DNA from: Chryseobacterium sp. 18061
GTDB taxonomy: Bacteria > Pseudomonadota > Gammaproteobacteria > Enterobacterales > Enterobacteriaceae
Assembly (NCBI GenBank): GCA_902706205.1
Contig: CACSKA010000010.1
Location: forward strand, 1 to 64,000
Direction of reading: 5' to 3'
Length of the DNA stretch: 64,000 bases
Below the pieces are notes generated by a model. The model made no database searches. It was not told the DNA's origin and worked only from the letters and a program-made list of their open reading frames with translations. The position numbers and the translations under genes are program-made. Position 1 is the stretch's first letter, and each line of letters opens with the position of its first letter. Shown here piece by piece: positions 39,971 through 46,586 of the stretch.

Positions 39971-40600
39971 ATGACAGAACGCCTTTATTACACCAGCGAC
40001 GCCACGGAAGGGCGGGCACAAATACTGCGTTGCGAACCCGACGCGGAAGGGCGCTACGCCGTGGAGCTGGACCGAACGTTGTTTCATCCGCAGGGCGGCG
40101 GCCAGCCCGCAGACAGCGGCTTGATTGCGGGCGTAGCGGTTGAAAGCGTAATGACGCGCGGCAACCACGTCGTGCATTTATTGTCGCAGCCGCTGTTGCC
40201 TGGTGAAGTGTCGATTGAGGTGGATGCGGCGACGAGGTTGCTGCATTCCCGGTTGCATTCTGCCGGACATATGATTGGTCAGGCAGGCGAGCAACTTGGC
40301 TGGCAGCCCGTCAAAGCGCATCACTGGCCTGGGGAAGGGCGGATTGCGTTTGTGGCCCGAGAGTCTTCTGCGTTACCGGAAGCCAGTGCATTACAGGCAA
40401 AAATTGACGGTTGGGTATCAGAGAATCTGCCGCGACGCCTTTCCATTGAAAAGGGATTACGCCAAGTCGGATTCGGCGAGCAGTCCGCTTATCCGTGCGG
40501 CGGCACTCACGTTGCCAGCTTGTCAGCGCTTGGTGATGTCGTGATAACCCAACTGAAGCTTAAAAAAGGCCAGATGGTGGTCAGCTATACTCTGGCGTGA
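39971..40600 (+). CDS. AlaX-type alanyl-tRNA editing protein
   Basis: A 209-residue stand-alone homologue of the AlaRS editing domain, which deacylates Ser- or Gly-tRNA-Ala. Motifs: HPQGGGQPADSG (~36-47), the zinc HxxxH motif HSAGH in LHSRLHSAGHMIGQAG (~94-109), and the CxxxH motif PCGGTHV near the C-terminus. All metal ligands are present. GAGGAG at 39959-39964 serves as ribosome-binding site. Divergent from a LysR gene and upstream of the cupin isomerase pair. Whether it belongs to the sugar locus is doubtful: a CRP site and operator start a new unit behind it. Confidence 0.88.
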   Translation: MTERLYYTSDATEGRAQILRCEPDAEGRYAVELDRTLFHPQGGGQPADSGLIAGVAVESVMTRGNHVVHLLSQPLLPGEVSIEVDAATRLLHSRLHSAGHMIGQAGEQLGWQPVKAHHWPGEGRIAFVARESSALPEASALQAKIDGWVSENLPRRLSIEKGLRQVGFGEQSAYPCGGTHVASLSALGDVVITQLKLKKGQMVVSYTLA

Positions 40601-40611
40601 TCCTGCGGCAA

Positions 40612-40627
40612 AGTGAGCCATCTCACA
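40612..40627 (+). promoter_or_regulatory. Probable CRP site upstream of cupin isomerase genes
   Basis: AGTGAGCCATCTCACA matches TGTGA-N6-TCACA with one mismatch. It lies four bases before the GGTTAATCGATTAATC operator and ~62 bases before the first cupin gene, a position suited to activation. Confidence 0.65.
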
Positions 40628-40630
40628 GTC

Positions 40631-40646
40631 GGTTAATCGATTAATC
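40631..40646 (+). promoter_or_regulatory. LacI-type operator upstream of cupin isomerase genes
   Basis: GGTTAATCGATTAATC is a palindrome around a central CG, typical of LacI-family operators. The same 16 bases, in the same orientation to the downstream gene, occur before the PTS operon, and a one-mismatch copy lies before the LacI gene. Confidence 0.8.
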
Positions 40647-40688
40647 TGCTAGTCTTATTCAGTTGTTCTCCTCGGGCCGGAGAAACTG

Positions 40689-41252
40689 ATGAATCCTTCA
40701 ATAACAATGCCGCCGCAGGTGGCATGGGCTAGCGGTGCCCTTTCTGGCGCGCCGCTCATCCAAAAAACGACGCACCTCGGTGATTTAAATAATGTCTTTG
40801 CCGACGATGACGCATGGCGCTGCTGTAACCCTACGCTCGTCGTCTATCGTGTTGAAATGTTTGATACCCCATCGGGGGAGGGCGAACTGTATACCGGCGT
40901 GACCCATCTCAATCCAGGCCGCGTAGGCAATGAATTCTTTATGACCCGTGGTCATTTCCATGCCCGTCGCGAGCAGGGTGAAATCTATTTTGGCCTGCGT
41001 GGCGAAGGACTGCTGCTGTTGCAGGACGAGCAAGGACAAACCCGGCTGGAGCAGGTCAGGCCAGGTTCTGTGCATCACATCGCCGGTTTCACGGCGCATC
41101 GACTGATTAATATCGGTAGCGATATTCTTTCGGCGCTGGCCGTGTGGCCCAGCGTCGCCGGGCATGATTACGCTGCGCTGAGTGGTGGTTTTGCTCTGCG
41201 GGTAACGGCTGACACGCTGAAGATGATGGCGAAAGAGGTGCAGAATGGCTGA
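40689..41252 (+). CDS. Cupin-type phosphoglucose isomerase family protein (first of pair)
   Basis: A 187-residue cupin of the archaeal-type glucose-6-phosphate isomerase family (PF06560 style). The metal ligands are where that family has them: His89 and His91 in TRGHFHAR, Glu98 in QGEIYFGLRGEG, and His137 in FTAHRLIN. The proline-rich start and HLGDLNNVFADDDAW fit the substrate loop. Predicted to interconvert glucose-6-P and fructose-6-P or related aldose/ketose phosphates. It overlaps the next gene by eight bases (ATGGCTGA). Preceded by an operator and a CRP-like site. The physiological substrate is unknown. Confidence 0.85.
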   Translation: MNPSITMPPQVAWASGALSGAPLIQKTTHLGDLNNVFADDDAWRCCNPTLVVYRVEMFDTPSGEGELYTGVTHLNPGRVGNEFFMTRGHFHARREQGEIYFGLRGEGLLLLQDEQGQTRLEQVRPGSVHHIAGFTAHRLINIGSDILSALAVWPSVAGHDYAALSGGFALRVTADTLKMMAKEVQNG

Positions 41253-42027
41253 CCGCGCGGTACGTTTTGGCCTGGATATGACTATCCAGCGCCAGCCGAT
41301 GGGTTTTACCTACGGCGACGATGTCACTGGGCCGATGCCGGAGATCCGAACCCTGGCGCAAATCCAGCCTTCGCTGCGGGATCCGACGTGCGACGGGCCG
41401 GAAGAAGTGTATGCGATAGCCATGGACGTCGCGCGACTTCAGGATCGTGAAGAGCTGAAAAAGCGCATGCTGCTGTTTGGCGTTGTTACCTATGCGGCTG
41501 GAAAACTAGGGGAGGAGCCTGTTCGCAGCCAGGGGCATATTCATCGCATCAGCCAGCACAGTGGCTGGTCGCCGCCGGAGCTGTATGAAATATGGCAGGG
41601 CAAAGCGATTATTTATATGCAGGAGTTTGTGGCTGACGACCCGGGGCGCTGCTTTGCGGTGATTGCCGGGCCTGGCGAAAAAGTGCTGGTACCTCCGGGC
41701 TGGGGGCATGCCACCATCTCCGCCGATCCGGATCAGCCGCTAACGTTTGGTGCCTGGTGTGACAGGGAATATGGCTTTGAATATGACGCGGTGCGCGCGC
41801 ATAAGGGGCTGGCATGGTATCCGTTGTTGCAGGATAAACAGATTATCTGGCAGCATAATTCTCACTACGCTCCCGCCCGCTTGCAGGTAATCCCGCCACG
41901 CGTGTATAGGGAATTTAGTCTTACCGCTGCCCCCATTTATCAGCAGTTTATCGATGATCCCGCTCGCTTCCAGTTTATCTCACGCCCGGACAAAACCGCC
42001 GCGCTGTGGCAGAACTTTCATCCATGA
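41245..42027 (+). CDS. Cupin-type phosphoglucose isomerase family protein (second of pair)
   Basis: A 260-residue paralogue of the preceding gene with the same fold and an extended C-terminus. Metal ligands are kept: His98 and His100 in RSQGHIHR, Glu112 in PPELYEIWQGKAIIY, and His155 in PPGWGHATIS. AGPGEKVLVPPGWGH is the typical cupin second motif. The overlap with the first gene predicts coupled translation, and the two may form a hetero-oligomer (inference). It is convergent with the PTS operon, with a palindrome between. Substrate unknown; a hexose phosphate is likely from the family. Confidence 0.83.
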   Translation: MADRAVRFGLDMTIQRQPMGFTYGDDVTGPMPEIRTLAQIQPSLRDPTCDGPEEVYAIAMDVARLQDREELKKRMLLFGVVTYAAGKLGEEPVRSQGHIHRISQHSGWSPPELYEIWQGKAIIYMQEFVADDPGRCFAVIAGPGEKVLVPPGWGHATISADPDQPLTFGAWCDREYGFEYDAVRAHKGLAWYPLLQDKQIIWQHNSHYAPARLQVIPPRVYREFSLTAAPIYQQFIDDPARFQFISRPDKTAALWQNFHP

Positions 42028-42033
42028 CAATAT

Positions 42034-42084
42034 CCGGAGGCGCTACGCTTAGCCTAATGTATGCCCGGCTAGCGTAGCGCCGCC
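42034..42084. repeat. REP-like palindrome / terminator between cupin gene and EIID
   Basis: GGCGCTACGCTTAGCC, an ~11-base loop, then GGCTAGCGTAGCGCC form a long nearly perfect stem in the 64-base gap between convergent stops. No T tract follows on either strand, so a REP-type element is likelier than a simple terminator. Confidence 0.65.
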
Positions 42085-42091
42085 GGTCGTG

Positions 42092-42907
42092 TCAGGCAAA
42101 CAGCCCCGTAGCAACACCGACCGCCGCCAGCACCAGCAGCAGGAGCATCGCTTTGACCGGCGATACGCCGCGCTTGGCCATCAGGTACCAGGTGCCGAGC
42201 ACCACAATCAGCGGCAGTAGCTGCGGGAAAATCCCGTCCAGCATCTGTTGCAGATGAATGTTCACGCCGTCTTTGGTCACAAACTCCATACCGGAACCGA
42301 GTTTAACGTAGCTGGCCGCCACGCCGCCCATCACAAACACCCCGAGCAGCGACAGTGCTTCACGCAGGCGGGTAGATTTGCTGCTGACCAGCATTTCAAC
42401 CGAACCGGAGCCCATCTGGTAGCCCTTCAAAAACAGGAACCACGATCCGGGTAGAATGATCGCCAGCCACGCGATGGTGTAAAACAGCGGGCCAAGAATA
42501 TTGCCGCCTGCCGCTAGCGCCATCCCGATACTCAACAGAATCGGGATCAGCATACCGGGGATCATTGAATCGCCGATCCCGGCGATCGGCCCCATCAGCC
42601 CGACTTTCAGAGTGTTAATAGTTTCCCCGTCGATCGGCTCACCGTTCGCTTTTTTCTCCTCCAGGCCCAGCGCCATGCCGTTAACGATCGCGCCAATCTG
42701 CGGTTCCGTATTGTAGAACGAAGCGTGGCGACGCAACATTTCGGTGCGCTGTGCGACATCCGGGTACAGCTTTTTCGCCACCGGCAACATGCTCAGGCAG
42801 AAACCGAACGATTCCAGACGTTCGAAGCTCATTGAAGACAGATTATGCATCATCCACGCGCGCCAGCAGCGGCGCAGATCGGTGCGAGTCAGTTTGCGTT
42901 CTTCCAT
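42092..42907 (-). CDS. PTS mannose-family EIID component
   Basis: An inner-membrane subunit of a mannose/fructose/sorbose-class PTS permease, 271 residues. MEERKLTRTDLRRCWRAWMM at the N-terminus, then FERLESFGFCLSMLPVAKKLYP and GLEEKKANGEPIDGETINTLKVGLMGPIAGIGDSMIPG, are standard EIID signatures. C-terminal hydrophobic helices end LLLLVLAAVGVATGLF. It is the last gene of the operon. Its ATG overlaps the EIIC stop by one base. Confidence 0.92.
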   Translation of the reverse strand: MEERKLTRTDLRRCWRAWMMHNLSSMSFERLESFGFCLSMLPVAKKLYPDVAQRTEMLRRHASFYNTEPQIGAIVNGMALGLEEKKANGEPIDGETINTLKVGLMGPIAGIGDSMIPGMLIPILLSIGMALAAGGNILGPLFYTIAWLAIILPGSWFLFLKGYQMGSGSVEMLVSSKSTRLREALSLLGVFVMGGVAASYVKLGSGMEFVTKDGVNIHLQQMLDGIFPQLLPLIVVLGTWYLMAKRGVSPVKAMLLLLVLAAVGVATGLFA

Positions 42908-43704
42908 CAGAATTCATCCTCATCATCGACAGTCGGCTTCGCGGTGGCAGTCTGCGGCACTTCTGGCTTGTAGTTGTAGTGGATAAGCGCCAGCAGCGCG
43001 CCAACAATGACCAGGGCCACCATGTTCAGTTTCAGGAACACGATGCAGATAAAACCGACGAGGAAATAGATAATCATGGTGTAGTTTTTAATGATTTGTT
43101 TCAGCAGGATAGCGATACCGACCGCCGGTAAAATACCGCCCAGTACGCTCATGGTGGAAATGACAATCGCTGGCAGGCTGTCCATAAAGCCGCTGATGTA
43201 CTGCGCACCAAAGTAAACGGCAATAAACGTCGGCACGAAGCGCAGCACGAAATTTGTGGCCTGGGGCCAGATGGCGCTGTTGAGGTAAATGCCGCGCTCA
43301 TCGCCGCGCTCAAGGGCGGTATCGGCGCGGTGGTTCCAGAAGGAGTTGAGAACCATCATCGTGTTGAACAAAATGGTGCCCGCAATACCGATAGTGGCAG
43401 CCAGAGCAACGGCGACTTCCGGTCCTTTTCCGGACAGAAGCCCCAACGCGATGGCGGGATACGCGACAAAGTTCAGGTCTGCAGGCATCGAACCGCCCGG
43501 CGTGACCATCGCGATATACACCGCCTGCACCGCAACGCCTATCATTATCCCGGTTTTCACATCGCCGAGGATCAGACCGACCAACATCCCGGAGACTAAA
43601 GGGCGGGACAGGAGATACCAGCCGCCAGTCAGGCCAAACAACCAAGGGCTGCTGAGTGCGCCGAGGTAACAGAGCAGGCCAATCAGTGTGGCTTCGAATA
43701 CCAT
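42907..43704 (-). CDS. PTS mannose-family EIIC component
   Basis: A 265-residue polytopic membrane subunit forming the sugar path with EIID. It starts MVFEATLIGLLCYLGALSSPW. The conserved GLILGDVKTGIMIGVAVQAVYIAMVTPGGSMPADLNF and YPAIALGLLSGKGPEVAVALA motifs are seen, with about seven hydrophobic segments. The C-terminus is acidic (VDDEDEF). The gap to EIIB is 11 bases. The sugar cannot be inferred from these motifs by eye. Confidence 0.92.
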   Translation of the reverse strand: MVFEATLIGLLCYLGALSSPWLFGLTGGWYLLSRPLVSGMLVGLILGDVKTGIMIGVAVQAVYIAMVTPGGSMPADLNFVAYPAIALGLLSGKGPEVAVALAATIGIAGTILFNTMMVLNSFWNHRADTALERGDERGIYLNSAIWPQATNFVLRFVPTFIAVYFGAQYISGFMDSLPAIVISTMSVLGGILPAVGIAILLKQIIKNYTMIIYFLVGFICIVFLKLNMVALVIVGALLALIHYNYKPEVPQTATAKPTVDDEDEF

Positions 43705-43715
43705 TTTTCAGCTCC

Positions 43716-44210
43716 TTATTTCAGTTTCTGACGCGCGTCCTGCCAGCTGTAACAGCTGGCATCGGGCACCAGGCGAAACTCGACTTGATGGCCCTGAGCG
43801 CAAAGCCATTCAAACGCGGTAGCCTCCTCGGCGGTGACTGACTGGTTTGGACCGATGGTGGTGGTGTTAGCGCGCGCGCTCATCGGCCCAACGTTAATTT
43901 TTCCGTTGCTGTTTTTCAGGCTGATCCCGGCCTGCTCAATGCGTTGCAGCGTGAGCGGGGATTTGCCAATCACGAAATAGCGCTTCTCGCTGGCAATGAC
44001 TTTGGGCAGCTTTTCAATGGCGGTGGCGGTATCAAACAGCCAGACTTTGGTGTCAGAGACCGCGCCTTTCATTACCGACGAGAGCAGCGGGTCGGCCGCA
44101 ACGGCATCGTCAATCGCCACGATACCGTCACAGGGCAGCTCTTTGGCCCAGCGTGTGACGAGCTGCCCATGAATGACGCGGTCATCAATACGTACAAAAG
44201 AAAGACTCAT
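43716..44210 (-). CDS. PTS mannose-family EIIB component
   Basis: A 164-residue cytoplasmic phosphocarrier. The N-terminal MSLSFVRIDDRVIHGQLVTR carries the phospho-accepting His14 in the RIDDRVIHGQ signature. NVGPMSARANTTTIGPNQSV corresponds to the usual NVGG-type region. It takes phosphate from EIIA and passes it to the incoming sugar. Lies between EIIA and EIIC with 11-base gaps on either side, so all four PTS proteins should be made together. Confidence 0.93.
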   Translation of the reverse strand: MSLSFVRIDDRVIHGQLVTRWAKELPCDGIVAIDDAVAADPLLSSVMKGAVSDTKVWLFDTATAIEKLPKVIASEKRYFVIGKSPLTLQRIEQAGISLKNSNGKINVGPMSARANTTTIGPNQSVTAEEATAFEWLCAQGHQVEFRLVPDASCYSWQDARQKLK

Positions 44211-44221
44211 AGAACACCTCG

Positions 44222-44650
44222 TTAAAAATCATCAGATTGGGTGAGCGCGACCGGTACCGCGATGACCAGCGTGGGCTGAGTGATTGCCAGCAGCTGTGCT
44301 GCAGCGGCATGAACATCGGTCAGAAGATGGATGTCGTCGGTTTGCAGCAGCATCGGCAAATTTACCCCTGCCAGTACCGACATTGGCGGCGTCATAGCGG
44401 CTGAAAAGGCGTGCTGGCAGGCGACGTTCCACGGCGTGCCGCTTTGCATATCGCACAGCACCAGTACGCCATCGGCGTTGTGCTGGGCCTTCACCAGGGT
44501 GGTGGCGAAATCGTCTCTGAAACCGGCTATTCCGGCGGTCTCGTTGAGCGAGACGGGAAAGATATACGGCAACTCGCCGTACACCAGCGTCGCGCTGTCC
44601 AGCAGTGCGCTCGCCAGCGGGCCATGAGAAGCAACAATCACGTTAATCAT
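44222..44650 (-). CDS. PTS mannose-family EIIA component
   Basis: A 142-residue phosphocarrier accepting phosphate from HPr. The start MINVIVASHGPLASALLDSA places the active His at residue 9 (ASHGPLA), as in the ManX EIIA domain. DGVLVLCDMQSGTPWNVA and LAGVNLPMLLQT are also family features. The start was chosen at 44650; the open frame continues upstream into the preceding gene, which is only overlap. It begins two bases after the PMI-like gene stop. EIIA and EIIB are separate here, unlike the ManX fusion of E. coli. Confidence 0.92.
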   Translation of the reverse strand: MINVIVASHGPLASALLDSATLVYGELPYIFPVSLNETAGIAGFRDDFATTLVKAQHNADGVLVLCDMQSGTPWNVACQHAFSAAMTPPMSVLAGVNLPMLLQTDDIHLLTDVHAAAAQLLAITQPTLVIAVPVALTQSDDF

Positions 44651-44652
44651 TT

Positions 44653-46398
44653 TTACCCCCTGACCCAGGCTTTCATGGTCGCCAGCTGTTGGCCGATGCC
44701 TTTGCCCCACGGTGTGATGCGGTATTCACCCACTCCGGCGGGCACAATAAAGGTTTCGGCGTAGTGCACCACGAAAGGCTCAAATGCGCCTGTCGGGCTA
44801 TCGACTCGCGCTTCGTCTCCGGCCACCAGGTTCAGCACGTTGACGCCGCCCCGGGTATGGTGCGTGACCGATTTCGTGAACCAGTGGCGGCGGGTTTCAA
44901 TAAATTCACGTTCGTGCAGCCCGGTGCGCTCCTCGCGCCAGCCGTCACCTTCGCCAATGGGCTCAATGCAGTTCACCAGATGTTCATGCACCCATTGGGT
45001 ATCGCGCTGCCAGTCGATTACCTTTTCACCGTGTTCCAGATGCACCGGTCTTGGCAGGCCGTCCATTCCCAGTCGACCCCAGTCCCAGAGCTTAAAAGTG
45101 AAAATATACGGTGTGGCGCTTATCTCCAGCACCATCGTGCCCGAACCGGAACAGTGAACGGTGCCTGACGGGATCAGGAAATGATCGTGCTTGCGCGCCG
45201 GGATCTGATTGACGAAATGCTCATCGTCAAAATCGGTTTGGCCATGCGCTGCCTGATGTAAATTGTCCAGCATCGCCTGCGGATCGATCCCGGTTTTCGT
45301 CCCGAGATACACCACTGCATCAGGCTCTGCATCCAGGATGTAGTAGCTCTCATCTTGGGTGTAGTGCATGCCGAACTGCTGCTGGATATATTCGGTCAGC
45401 GGATGCACCTGGAAACTGAGGTTCTGCCCGCCGATGGTGTCGAGAAAATCGAAGCGAATCGGAAACTCTGCCCCAAAACGCGCATGGACTTTTTCGCCCA
45501 ATAATTCGCGCGGGTGAATCAACACCACATCCAGAGAAGGGATCTCGATCCGCACGTCGCCAAACCGTAGCAACAGGCTGTTTTCCTCGGGCACGCAGTC
45601 AAAACACCAGGCGTAGTTGGGTTTCGAGGGATCGAGATCGAACTGGTTTTTCATCCACTGACCGCCCCAGACGCCGGGATCAAAAAACGGTACGACGCGA
45701 AACGGGCGCTGGACGGTGTGCGCCAGACCGGCGCGGAGCGCTTCGCCGCTGACCATCGCGGGATGGTCCGCCACGGTAGTATCCAGCAGGAAATCGGCGC
45801 GTTGTAATAAAGGCGTTTTATGGCGATCGAACACCCGCCATTCGATAAAAAAGGCTCTCTTGTAGCGACGCAAAATATCTTCATCATTATTTTCCGCGCC
45901 CCAGTTGCCCAGTTCACCACTGCGCATCCGCTGCTGAATTTCCCAGCGTGGTAAATCGGCATACACCAGTATGTCGCCGTTGTGGACCAAGGCTGCCCCG
46001 GGGCCGTAGACAATCACCAGCCCGCTGGCGTCCGCCACCTGCTGGCGCAGAGCGGCAAGCTGCTGCGGGTCAAAAAATTCAGTGAGCTGATGGCAGGAAA
46101 GCACGCCAAACACGCGATCGTCAGTCAGATTTCGGGCCAGTAAGGTGTGCAGAGATTCTTCATTTCTGCGAGCAGCTTCGACATTCAGCAGGCAACTACC
46201 CGCGAACTGTGCCTTCAACGCCTGCTCCAGTTCCATAAGACGCACGCCGGGATAGCAGTCGATCACCAGCACGGTTTTTTTGGCGACAGAAAGTCGGTCA
46301 TTGAGTGCAACAAGTAATGCAGGCCAGCCTTGCCAGGCCTGCTCGTCGTAACCCTGAACCTGGACTTCAGGGGATTTATCGTAGGTCGTCGATTTCAT
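44653..46398 (-). CDS. Class I mannose-6-phosphate isomerase with N-terminal kinase-like domain
   Basis: A 581-residue fusion, first gene of the PTS operon. The C-terminal ~350 residues resemble type I PMI: QVHP at ~330-333, Glu in TQDESYYILDAEPDAVVYLG (~350), and His in LIPSGTVHCSGSG (~415) are the zinc ligands. The N-terminal ~210 residues look like an AAA/uridine-kinase fold in which the usual P-loop place holds VLVIDCYPGVRL without GxxxxGK(S/T), so ATP binding is unlikely. Predicted to interconvert mannose-6-P or a similar PTS product with fructose-6-P. An operator lies 28-43 bases upstream of its start. The role of the N-terminal half is unknown. Confidence 0.85.
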   Translation of the reverse strand: MKSTTYDKSPEVQVQGYDEQAWQGWPALLVALNDRLSVAKKTVLVIDCYPGVRLMELEQALKAQFAGSCLLNVEAARRNEESLHTLLARNLTDDRVFGVLSCHQLTEFFDPQQLAALRQQVADASGLVIVYGPGAALVHNGDILVYADLPRWEIQQRMRSGELGNWGAENNDEDILRRYKRAFFIEWRVFDRHKTPLLQRADFLLDTTVADHPAMVSGEALRAGLAHTVQRPFRVVPFFDPGVWGGQWMKNQFDLDPSKPNYAWCFDCVPEENSLLLRFGDVRIEIPSLDVVLIHPRELLGEKVHARFGAEFPIRFDFLDTIGGQNLSFQVHPLTEYIQQQFGMHYTQDESYYILDAEPDAVVYLGTKTGIDPQAMLDNLHQAAHGQTDFDDEHFVNQIPARKHDHFLIPSGTVHCSGSGTMVLEISATPYIFTFKLWDWGRLGMDGLPRPVHLEHGEKVIDWQRDTQWVHEHLVNCIEPIGEGDGWREERTGLHEREFIETRRHWFTKSVTHHTRGGVNVLNLVAGDEARVDSPTGAFEPFVVHYAETFIVPAGVGEYRITPWGKGIGQQLATMKAWVRG

Positions 46399-46425
46399 TC
46401 TTCTCTCCCAACGTTCATGGATTAA

Positions 46426-46441
46426 GATTAATCGATTAACC
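46426..46441 (-). promoter_or_regulatory. LacI-type operator upstream of PTS operon
   Basis: On the minus strand GGTTAATCGATTAATC, identical to the site at 40631-40646 and in the same orientation to its downstream gene, 28 bases before the PMI-like start. Confidence 0.82.
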
Positions 46442-46456
46442 GAGAGAGGGAAGAGT

Positions 46457-46473
46457 GGTTAATGGGATTAACC
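46457..46473 (-). promoter_or_regulatory. Second operator-like palindrome before PTS operon
   Basis: GGTTAATGGGATTAACC has the same half-site (GGTTAAT) as the operators but a three-base GGG centre instead of CG. It lies 15 bases from the main operator, where a promoter activated from the CRP site would have its -10 region. It may be a weaker second operator. Confidence 0.5.
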
Positions 46474-46501
46474 CGGCAAAAATCCGCGCCGGGTGGTTTT
46501 T
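46471..46501 (+). terminator. Terminator-like hairpin in the divergent region
   Basis: ACCCGGC, loop AAAAATCCGC, GCCGGGT followed by GGTTTTTA on the plus strand. Placed between the PTS-operon start and the LacI promoter, it could stop plus-strand transcription before lacI-type gene expression begins. Function is uncertain. Confidence 0.4.
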
Positions 46502-46512
46502 ATCTATCAGGT

Positions 46513-46528
46513 TGTGAAGCGTCTCACA
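46513..46528. promoter_or_regulatory. CRP site in PTS/LacI divergent region
   Basis: TGTGAAGCGTCTCACA matches TGTGA-N6-TCACA exactly. Situated between the two divergent genes, it could serve the PTS operon, the regulator or both. Confidence 0.75.
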
Positions 46529-46547
46529 GGGAATAATGCAAAATTGA

Positions 46548-46563
46548 GGTTACTCGATTAATC
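46548..46563 (+). promoter_or_regulatory. LacI-type operator upstream of the regulator gene
   Basis: GGTTACTCGATTAATC matches the other two operators at 15 of 16 bases, in the same orientation to its gene, 23 bases before the LacI-family start. It suggests autoregulation. Confidence 0.75.
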
Positions 46564-46586
46564 TGTGGGAAACACGAGGAGGAATC

